From NCBI RefSeq assembly GCF_010501075.1, contig NZ_QVMN01000006.1, positions 62,001 to 126,000 of the forward strand: a stretch of DNA of 64,000 bases, given 5' to 3'. The notes under the pieces are model-generated. The model worked only from the letters and a program-made list of their open reading frames with translations. It ran no database searches and had not been told where the DNA came from. Below are positions 57,697 through 64,000 of the stretch, one piece after another. Within the stretch, counting starts at the first letter, position 1; every line of letters begins with the position of its first letter. This stretch comes from Dysgonomonas sp. 25. GTDB lineage: Bacteria > Bacteroidota > Bacteroidia > Bacteroidales > Dysgonomonadaceae. The translations under genes were made by a program, and so were the position numbers.

Positions 57697-58890
57697 ATGA
57701 AGAAATTAATATTCTTGTCCCTGACGAGTGTGCTGTTATTAGCATCTTGCAGCAAGGTGGACGATAAATACCTATACGACGATACAATAGCGATAGACTG
57801 GAATGCTGCTGCCGACAGTAGTAGCATGACATTAGCTGTCGACTATTGGAATACGACAGGGCATTTCTTTAACGATGATGCTCATGGCAACCCGACAACG
57901 AACGACTATTGGCCCGAAGCTCATGGCTTAGACGTTTTGGTCGATGCCTATCTGCGGACAAATGACGATTTTTACAAGAACCGTATCTACGACTGGTATG
58001 ATGGCGTGAAAGCCAAAAACTGGTATCATGGCGGCGGAACTTGGGAGAATGAGTACTATGACGATATGGGCTGGCATGGCTTGGCTCACATGAGAGCTTT
58101 CGAAGCTACAGGCGATACTCGCTACGAACAGTCGGCCAAAGAACTCTGGGCATGGATCACACAAGGCTGGAGCGACTATGAAGGTGGAGGAATCAAATGG
58201 CGTATACCTTCCGATGCTTTAGGTGAAAGCAAAGGAATCCCTGCCAATGGTCCGGCAGCTATCATTGCCGCTCGCCGATGGATTAAATATGGTGATACTG
58301 AATCTTATCTGGTTCCGGGAAAAACAGTAAGCCTTAATAATTTGGAATGGGCTAAGATGATTTATGAATGGATTAAAGAAAATCGTTTTGTTCCATCTAC
58401 CGGACGTGTTTTTGAAGATATCAACAACAAGAATAATGATTTCTTGTATAACTTTGGTACTTTCATGGGAGCAGCCTTGGAATTGTATCATATAACAGGA
58501 GACGGAGTGTATCTGAATGATGCCATCAAGATGGCCGATTATGCTATCGCCAATCGTAGCGCCAACGGCATATTAAATGATTGGGGGCAGCAAGAAAACC
58601 ATGATGTGAACTTGTTTAAAGGTATCTTTGTCCGCTATTTCACTCAATTGGTTATGGAAGACGATCTTCCTGATTTTGCCCGCCTGCGTTATGTGACATT
58701 TATGAAAAATAATGGAAAAACATTGTGGGAGAATGGTACGCTCAAGCCTGATGGAGGATCTGTATTCTATGGATCCAACTGGGAAGAGAAACCATTGACC
58801 TACGACGTTAAACTCAGAGGTGAACTCAGCGGTTGCATGATGATGGAAGCAATAGCATTGCTCTATAACGAAGGTTATATAAAAGACTGA
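57697..58890 (+). CDS. Glycoside hydrolase family 76 alpha-1,6-mannanase, lipoprotein
   Basis: A 397-residue (alpha/alpha)6-barrel enzyme. The start at 57697 is preferred to 57646 because the latter lies inside the intergenic hairpin, and 57697 gives a clean lipoprotein signal ending LASC (Cys about residue 18). The catalytic double aspartate of GH76 is visible in EYYDDMGWHGLAHM (Asp about 122 and 123). GH76 enzymes cut alpha-1,6-mannan endo-wise, as in yeast mannan. Together with SusCDE and GH97 it suggests a locus for an alpha-1,6-mannan bearing alpha-galactose. The substrate is inference. Confidence 0.9.
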   Translation: MKKLIFLSLTSVLLLASCSKVDDKYLYDDTIAIDWNAAADSSSMTLAVDYWNTTGHFFNDDAHGNPTTNDYWPEAHGLDVLVDAYLRTNDDFYKNRIYDWYDGVKAKNWYHGGGTWENEYYDDMGWHGLAHMRAFEATGDTRYEQSAKELWAWITQGWSDYEGGGIKWRIPSDALGESKGIPANGPAAIIAARRWIKYGDTESYLVPGKTVSLNNLEWAKMIYEWIKENRFVPSTGRVFEDINNKNNDFLYNFGTFMGAALELYHITGDGVYLNDAIKMADYAIANRSANGILNDWGQQENHDVNLFKGIFVRYFTQLVMEDDLPDFARLRYVTFMKNNGKTLWENGTLKPDGGSVFYGSNWEEKPLTYDVKLRGELSGCMMMEAIALLYNEGYIKD

Positions 58891-58914
58891 TTTGGACTAT
58901 AATAGACAATAAGA

Positions 58915-58950
58915 AAGCCGGCTTTTTGATTGAGCCGGCTTCTTTATTTT
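58915..58950. terminator. Terminator between convergent GH76 and TlpA genes
   Basis: Stem AAGCCGGCT (58915-58923) with AGCCGGCTT (58933-58941), followed by CTTTATTTT. Read on the other strand it is followed by a weaker T-rich stretch, so it may serve both converging genes. Confidence 0.8.
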
Positions 58951-58967
58951 GGATGGTAGTGTATTGG

Positions 58968-60104
58968 TTATTTAGCCAATAATTCCAATATCTTAGCTTC
59001 CATTTGAGCGCCACGTAAATCGCGTGCAACGATTGTTCCGTCGCGGTCGAGGATAAAAGTCTGCGGAATACGGGTAATACCATATTGTTGAGCAGCTTTA
59101 CCATTCCAGCCTCCATCGCCGAGGAACTGCGGCCATACCATTTTCATGGTACTTACGGCAGTTTTCCAATCCTGAGCAGAATCGTCGAGCGAAATACCGA
59201 TTAATTCGAAACCATTATCTTTCTGTTCGCTGTAGAAACGTGCCAGCTCCGGCATTTCCTTGCGGCATGGCATACACCACGATGCCCAGAAATCGACCAG
59301 GACAACCTTGCCTTTACCGATGTAGTCGCTAATGTTTTGACTTTTTCCGTCGATGTTCTCCAACGTTATCCCATTGAATTTAGTCCCGATAGCGACACCA
59401 TCTTGGCTCCATACATATTTCTGCATGATGCTCGAGATAGCCGCTTCTTTCTGGAACGAAGGACTCGATGCTGTATATAACTCGGTCATTTGCGGGATCG
59501 AAAATTGCGAAGCATAGTTGATGAAATAGAATTCACCAATACCATTTTGCATATTTTCTTTTGTGTAACTGAAAACAGTTTCGCTCATCTGCGACATAAT
59601 TTCCTGTGCGGTAGCAGTCAGCGATTGCATCATTGCCTCGTCGAGTGTTCCCTCTTCCGAAGCCTTTTGGGCATTCTCCTCTAATGCGGAGAATCTGCTG
59701 TAATAGCCGCGCAATGTTTGTTGCAGCGCTTCGTGTTTGGTGTTGTATGTCCCACCCTGAATAACGATGCTGTTTTCGGTCAACTGCATCTCTATCGTTG
59801 CAGGTTCGGCAATGAAGAAGGAGAAAATATCTTCTTCCGTATTTCCGTTGCTGATGGCGATGATGCGTATTTCGGGGACATTAGGAGCTGCTTCGGTAAA
59901 CTGAAACTTGCCACCGGATACGGATGTAGTATCTATCGTATTGACATCCGAAAGATTCTTATAATCAAGCGACTGTAAGGATACAGTGCTCCCGTCGTAT
60001 GAAGAATCGAAAAGTTTTCCGTTGAGTGTGTAGTTGCCTTTTTGAGCAAGGATTGCCCCTGAAATCAGGAGCAATCCGAGTATAATGTTAAGTTTTTTAG
60101 TCAT
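58968..60104 (-). CDS. TlpA-like thiol-disulfide protein with DUF4369 domain, secreted
   Basis: A 378-residue exported protein with a type I signal peptide (cut near LAQ, residue 20). The N-terminal DUF4369 domain (about 25-115: YTLNGKLFDSS) is followed by a helical linker and a C-terminal thioredoxin domain (about 240-378). The active site is WASWCMPCRKEMPEL (Cys about 277 and 280), with a cis-proline region IPQTFIL. It is the last gene of a three-gene leftward operon of related proteins and is the only one without a lipobox. The likely role is periplasmic disulfide reduction; its partners are unknown. Confidence 0.9.
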   Translation of the reverse strand: MTKKLNIILGLLLISGAILAQKGNYTLNGKLFDSSYDGSTVSLQSLDYKNLSDVNTIDTTSVSGGKFQFTEAAPNVPEIRIIAISNGNTEEDIFSFFIAEPATIEMQLTENSIVIQGGTYNTKHEALQQTLRGYYSRFSALEENAQKASEEGTLDEAMMQSLTATAQEIMSQMSETVFSYTKENMQNGIGEFYFINYASQFSIPQMTELYTASSPSFQKEAAISSIMQKYVWSQDGVAIGTKFNGITLENIDGKSQNISDYIGKGKVVLVDFWASWCMPCRKEMPELARFYSEQKDNGFELIGISLDDSAQDWKTAVSTMKMVWPQFLGDGGWNGKAAQQYGITRIPQTFILDRDGTIVARDLRGAQMEAKILELLAK

Positions 60105-60114
60105 ATTCTAATTG

Positions 60115-61245
60115 TTATTTCATCAATTCGGCAAGCTTATTTGCCAAATCTTCGCCACGCAAACCGCGTGCTATGATTTTTCCGTCTTTGTCTATCAGTA
60201 CAGTTGCCGGTATCGATTTCACTCCGTAATCCTGAGCACCTTGAGCTTCCCAGAATTTAAGATCGGTGATTTGCGGCCATGTCATATTCATCGCGTTCAG
60301 TCCCGAAAGCCAGCTTTTTTCATCCTGATCGAGTGATACGCCGACGATTTCCAAGCCTTTAGGCTTATATTTAGCATAGAGTTTTACCAATTCCGGCATA
60401 TCCTTGCGGCACGGGCCACACCATGATGCCCAGAAGTCGACTAAGACATATTTTCCTTTGCCTGCATATTCCGACAAGGCGATATCCTGACCTTTCGGAT
60501 CTTTCCCTTTGATGTCGACAAACGGTTTGCCTTCGGCAGTGTTTTCTATTGCATTTACATAACTTTCGAGGCGGGTTATGCTTTCATATCCTTTCTTATC
60601 GGCAGGGAGAGTTGCCAAAATCGATTTGATTTTATCGGGCGCGAACATTCCGCCATTGCGTTGGAAGAAGTAGATACCCAGCGGATTATCGAGGTTGGTT
60701 TTGATAAACTCGAATACCACTTCTTTTTCCTGATTGTCTATCGCCTCATATTCTTTATCGATGCGTTCGTCCAAAGCTTTGTCTTTTCCTGCATTCTGTT
60801 GATATTGTTTATACAGATCGCGTTTTTTATCCTGCGAGGTACGCATTTGAGTGATGAATGCCTGATACTCATCGTTTTTAGCAGTCCCTTTGATAGTTGT
60901 GGATGTACTGTCCAAAGTAGCTTCGATGTTTCCCGGCTCGGCAACGAACATAATCGATTTGGGCATTCTTTCGTTTGGCTTTTTCTCGAAAACAATCGTT
61001 TGCAAAGATGTGGCAGGAGCTACACCTTTGAATGTGAACGAACCGTTCAACACCAATGCACTATCCAGTTTTACAGGCTGAGCAGCAGGATCTTTTTTCA
61101 ATTCCTCTTCTACCTGATTCAGGTATACATAGGTGCTGTCGTAGCTGTCGCTTGTGACGTGGCCTGTTACGGTGTATGCGTTCTTATCGGCACATGATGC
61201 AGCCAATGCGGCTACAGCAAACAGGGGGATTAGAATCTTTTTCAT
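60115..61245 (-). CDS. TlpA-like thiol-disulfide lipoprotein with DUF4369 domain
   Basis: A 376-residue lipoprotein (signal ends AASC, Cys about residue 18). The N-terminal DUF4369 (about 24-120: YTVTGHVTSDSYDSTYVYL) and a charged helical middle are followed by a thioredoxin domain with WASWCGPCRKDMPEL (Cys about 276 and 279) and IPATVLID. The active site is canonical. It starts 27 nt after the degenerate paralogue and ends 10 nt before the third member. Confidence 0.92.
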   Translation of the reverse strand: MKKILIPLFAVAALAASCADKNAYTVTGHVTSDSYDSTYVYLNQVEEELKKDPAAQPVKLDSALVLNGSFTFKGVAPATSLQTIVFEKKPNERMPKSIMFVAEPGNIEATLDSTSTTIKGTAKNDEYQAFITQMRTSQDKKRDLYKQYQQNAGKDKALDERIDKEYEAIDNQEKEVVFEFIKTNLDNPLGIYFFQRNGGMFAPDKIKSILATLPADKKGYESITRLESYVNAIENTAEGKPFVDIKGKDPKGQDIALSEYAGKGKYVLVDFWASWCGPCRKDMPELVKLYAKYKPKGLEIVGVSLDQDEKSWLSGLNAMNMTWPQITDLKFWEAQGAQDYGVKSIPATVLIDKDGKIIARGLRGEDLANKLAELMK

Positions 61246-61272
61246 CGTGGTTATTCTTATTTGATTTTTTAA

Positions 61273-62424
61273 TTATTTTAATGCGTCTTCTAACTTATCT
61301 TCCAGTTCGTCAGGAGCTATGTTGATAGACAATACTTTTCCGTCGGGAGCGATAAACAATGTATATGGAATGGCTCCGAAATCGTATACTTCAGGTGATG
61401 CAAACTTGGCATCGAATAGCTGTACTCCCGGCAAACCATATTGTACAGCCTCTAACCACGTTTTTCTGTCTTGATCCAACGAAATACACACCAGTTCGAA
61501 CCCTTTGTCCTTGTATGCATCATAGATGGGTATCAATGCGCCCAATATACTGAAGCACTCTTGTGATTGTCTCCAGAAGTAAAGGTATACATATTTGCCT
61601 TTTCCTACGTGCTTCGACAACAATTCTTCCGATCCTTTGACATTTGTTAGCCTTAAAACCTCGAACGGTTTACCTACATAGCGGGCATCCGACTCGATGC
61701 GGAGATCTATCGATTCTTTTAGGTTTTTTACTTGCTCTCTGTTCTGGAAAGAAGTATCGCTTATGGCAATCAATTCTGCTATTTGCTCTTTGCCGAAGTA
61801 ATTGGCAAAGGTGAAAAACATGGCTTCTCCTGCCTGATTATCCATATTATCTTTCAGGAGGCTGAATATACCTTTTTTTGAACTGCGCGATATGCTTTTC
61901 ATCCGCGATGCTATATCGGTGCTTTTTTCCTTCAATTCAGTTTTTGTCATCGAATCTTTTTTCTTGTCGATTTCTTCGATTTCCTCATCCAATGCTGCTA
62001 TTTTGTTGGCATAAACATACATCTGGTTGTTGAGGCTATCGTTTTTGGGCGTTCCGCCGATGGTCACCAACTGCTTATCCACCGTAGCATTCACTGTTCC
62101 TGGTTCGATGATGATAAACATATCCTGAAATGCCGGCTCTCCTGCTTTTTTGTCTTCTTTTTTCATGCCCAACACGCCGAGTTGTGGAGTATTGCCCAAC
62201 TTCGTGTTGAATACGAATTTTCCGTCTTTGATTTCAGCCGAGTCGGTCAGGACAGGGCCTTTGGTCGTCATACTATCTACATTCAATGTATACAGGAAGA
62301 GTTTTTTACCGTTCAGGTCGGTGTTGTCTGCCAGACTTCCGTTGATGGTGAGGGTGGGCGTATTATCGCACGATGCCAGCAAAAGGAGTGACAGAAATAT
62401 AAGGATAGAAATGCTTTTTTTCAT
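61273..62424 (-). CDS. TlpA-like DUF4369 lipoprotein with degenerate active site
   Basis: A 383-residue lipoprotein; the start at 62424 is preferred to 62454 because it begins the signal peptide (MKKSISI) that ends LASC (Cys about residue 19). It has the same plan as its two downstream paralogues: DUF4369, a Lys/Glu-rich helix (about 135-175), then a thioredoxin-like domain. The redox motif WxxWCxPC is replaced by WRQSQECF, one residue shorter, with a single cysteine at about residue 290. It cannot run a normal CxxC dithiol cycle. It may bind rather than reduce, or act through one thiol. First gene of the operon. Confidence 0.88.
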   Translation of the reverse strand: MKKSISILIFLSLLLLASCDNTPTLTINGSLADNTDLNGKKLFLYTLNVDSMTTKGPVLTDSAEIKDGKFVFNTKLGNTPQLGVLGMKKEDKKAGEPAFQDMFIIIEPGTVNATVDKQLVTIGGTPKNDSLNNQMYVYANKIAALDEEIEEIDKKKDSMTKTELKEKSTDIASRMKSISRSSKKGIFSLLKDNMDNQAGEAMFFTFANYFGKEQIAELIAISDTSFQNREQVKNLKESIDLRIESDARYVGKPFEVLRLTNVKGSEELLSKHVGKGKYVYLYFWRQSQECFSILGALIPIYDAYKDKGFELVCISLDQDRKTWLEAVQYGLPGVQLFDAKFASPEVYDFGAIPYTLFIAPDGKVLSINIAPDELEDKLEDALK

Positions 62425-62473
62425 AAGAAAAGGGAAAATAGGTTTATTTGTCAATAAAAATTAGTTTAAGTCG

Positions 62474-62481
62474 CAAAGATA
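62474..62481 (-). promoter_or_regulatory. -7 box of the TlpA operon
   Basis: TATCTTTG on the minus strand, a perfect TAnnTTTG, 49 nt before the start at 62424. No clear -33 TTG is at the right distance. It is one of two back-to-back -7 boxes in the 62425-62634 gap. Confidence 0.5.
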
Positions 62482-62588
62482 TAAAAACTTATCCATCTGT
62501 CAGTGTATATGATGTTATTAGTTGTTTATATTCATATTGTTGATGAGATAAAAACGGATATAAGGCCGAAATATTTTTCTAAAAAGGT

Positions 62589-62596
62589 TATATTTG
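62589..62596 (+). promoter_or_regulatory. -7 box of the GH43/GH117-like gene
   Basis: TATATTTG, a perfect TAnnTTTG, 38 nt before the start at 62635. The -33 region is unclear. Confidence 0.5.
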
Positions 62597-62634
62597 CATT
62601 AGACTAACTTAATAACCTAATTGTAAATTATACC

Positions 62635-63750
62635 ATGAATTATCAAAGTCAAAAAAAGATCGGCGCCTTATTTTTCCTAAGCCTTATTATTTTAATCTTC
62701 TCCAATTGTGCTTCGTCAGAGAAGAAAGACGCAGCTTTTATAGACAGATTGCTCCCAGCCCCTGTGGATGGCGGATTTGCTATGGATGATTATTGGATTT
62801 GGGGTTCGTCCGTGATAAAGGGTGAAGATGGCAAATACCACATGTTTGCCGACCGCTGGCATAAAGATCTGGGATTCGAGTCGTGGGTGACACACTCCCA
62901 AGTGGTACATGCTGTGGCAGATAAACCCGAAGGCCCTTATACATTTTCGGATGTTACGCTTCCTCCCCGCGGAAAAGAATATTTCGACGGATTGGTTACG
63001 CATAATCCGCGTGTGATAAAATACGACGGTCTTTATTATATTTATTACTTTGGTACAACATACGACTATCCTGTACCACAGCCCGGCGAGAAGCGTGTGG
63101 ATGACTGGTTCGAAAAAGCGTGGATGAATAAACGCATCGGACTGGCATGGTCGGCATCGCCTTATGGCCCTTGGGAGCGTGCCGATAAACCCGTGCTTGA
63201 ACCGCGCGAGGGGAAATGGGATTCTTCCATTACTACCAATCCTTCGCCTGTTGTCAATCCGAAAACAGGGAAAATATTGCTGATGTATAAATCTTCTACC
63301 GGAAGCTCAGCACCTCCGTTGCTATTAGGAGTAGCCGAAGCCGATTCGCCTCGTGGAGAATATCGACGCTTGTCAGACGATCCTATCTTCCGCTTCGATA
63401 CGGCAGAGAATCAGGATAACGATGTGGAAGATCCGTTTGTGTGGTTCAACGGGGAAGAATATGAACTGATTATGAAAGACCGCTTCGGACATATCTGTGG
63501 CGAAGAGGGTGGCGGTGTGCATGCAACCTCGCCGGATGGGGTGAACTGGACGCTGTCTGATCCGGTGAAAGCCTATTCCAAGACAATCGCATGGGATAAT
63601 GGAACTACGACACATCAGGCGAATTTCGAACGTCCGTTTTTGCTTATGGAAGACGGTGTACCGGCATACTTTTTTGCTGCTACGGGAACGGGGCCGAGTC
63701 CGTGGAACTTCGAAAAAACATGGAATATGGTTATTCCATTGAAGAAATAG
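62635..63750 (+). CDS. GH43/GH117-like beta-propeller lipoprotein
   Basis: A 371-residue lipoprotein (signal ends SNC, Cys about residue 25). The mature part has repeated blade-like motifs with acidic residues: MDDYWIWGSSV, THNPRVIKYDGLYYIYYFG, TTNPSPVVNPKTGKILLMYK, and VEDPFVWFNGEEYELIMKD. This is the pattern of five-bladed propeller hydrolases of the GH43/GH117/GH130 kind. I cannot assign one family or substrate with confidence. It is divergent from the TlpA operon and not embedded in a full polysaccharide locus within the window. Confidence 0.7.
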   Translation: MNYQSQKKIGALFFLSLIILIFSNCASSEKKDAAFIDRLLPAPVDGGFAMDDYWIWGSSVIKGEDGKYHMFADRWHKDLGFESWVTHSQVVHAVADKPEGPYTFSDVTLPPRGKEYFDGLVTHNPRVIKYDGLYYIYYFGTTYDYPVPQPGEKRVDDWFEKAWMNKRIGLAWSASPYGPWERADKPVLEPREGKWDSSITTNPSPVVNPKTGKILLMYKSSTGSSAPPLLLGVAEADSPRGEYRRLSDDPIFRFDTAENQDNDVEDPFVWFNGEEYELIMKDRFGHICGEEGGGVHATSPDGVNWTLSDPVKAYSKTIAWDNGTTTHQANFERPFLLMEDGVPAYFFAATGTGPSPWNFEKTWNMVIPLKK

Positions 63751-63787
63751 AAAAGTTCCTGCCACCTGCTTTTTCTTATTTTATTAT

Positions 63788-63795
63788 TACTTTTG
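63788..63795 (+). promoter_or_regulatory. -7 box of the gene at the right edge
   Basis: TACTTTTG, a perfect TAnnTTTG, 28 nt before the ATG at 63824. Confidence 0.45.
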
Positions 63796-63823
63796 TAGCT
63801 CCAATAGAATACTTTAAGAGTCT

Positions 63824-64000
63824 ATGAGAAAAATTCTTATTATCCTTCTGTTATGTCTTGTTCCGACAGTAACTGTTTTTTCTTCGAATATATCGGATAA
63901 TCAACTCGATTCACTCCTGAAAGTATTGGATAAGACGATAGAAGAGCGTGCTGCATATACTGCTCAGAAAAAGGCGATTATTCAAGACCTCGAGAATAGA
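63824..64000 (+). CDS. Start of a DUF6377-like regulator gene (truncated by window end)
   Basis: Only 59 codons are present. A signal peptide (MRKILIILLLCLVPTVTVFS) is followed by DNQLDSLLKVLDKTIEERAAY and a Lys/Glu-rich helix. That opening is usual for the Bacteroidota proteins annotated DUF6377, which have an exported helical-repeat sensor half and a cytoplasmic DNA-binding-like tail. The assignment depends on this short stretch only; the rest lies outside the window. Confidence 0.55.
   Translation, partial: MRKILIILLLCLVPTVTVFSSNISDNQLDSLLKVLDKTIEERAAYTAQKKAIIQDLENR

Overview
The window is chromosomal DNA from a Bacteroidota bacterium, most likely order Bacteroidales; a Dysgonomonas-like organism is my inference, not proven. 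The clues are SusC/SusD/SusE-type lipoprotein genes, a hybrid two-component system (HTCS), many secreted glycoside hydrolases with MKK-type signal peptides, TlpA/DUF4369 lipoproteins, a MurF-Alr fusion, FISUMP-domain proteins and repeated Bacteroidota-type -7 boxes (TAnnTTTG). I saw no tRNA, rRNA, CRISPR array, transposase or prophage gene.

Region 1 (138-25953) is a large plant-glycan locus whose content matches xyloglucan breakdown. A leftward operon (GH2, GH43, GH3, two esterases) diverges at about 8.9 kb from a rightward series (GH31, two GH5, GH42, GH97, GH29, GH97, esterase), followed by a separately promoted GH3. Together these would cut the glucan backbone (GH5), trim xylose, galactose, arabinose and fucose branches (GH31, GH42/GH2, GH43, GH29), remove acetyl groups and release glucose (GH3). 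Decay is visible. The second GH5 has a frameshift just before its nucleophile, and behind the last GH3 lies a 5' piece of a GH2-like gene fused out of frame to the 3' end of a second GH31. No susC/susD pair lies in this locus within the window. Three promoters here share an AAACAT element at a fixed spacing from the -7 box.

Region 2 (26138-40955) is mostly housekeeping and regulation: GSCFA protein, MurF-Alr fusion, C1 aminopeptidase, 7TM-HD phosphodiesterase, a 1353-residue HTCS, then a small DUF2141 / membrane protein / winged-helix operon. That operon is read from two tandem promoters, each carrying the same palindrome between its -33 and -7 boxes. A Spy-like periplasmic protein and a PgeF-type protein follow.

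Region 3 (about 40960-43640) is a repeat-rich island around one FISUMP-domain gene. It holds C/G-rich elements, mini-hairpins separated by AGTAACT, and a (GT)11 tract. A related mini-hairpin element together with a fossil FISUMP 3' end lies at 29.62 kb.

Region 4 (43638-49015) is a compact operon: agmatine deiminase, DUF2867 protein, N-carbamoylputrescine amidase, two exported proteins (one with a Cys/His papain-like signature) and XerD, then a DUF3332 gene. Region 5 (49378-58890) is a second polysaccharide utilisation locus: GH97, SusC, SusD, SusE-like, GH76. Region 6 (58968-64000) has a leftward operon of three TlpA-like thioredoxin proteins, one with a degenerate active site, then a GH43/GH117-like lipoprotein and the start of a DUF6377-like gene cut by the window end.
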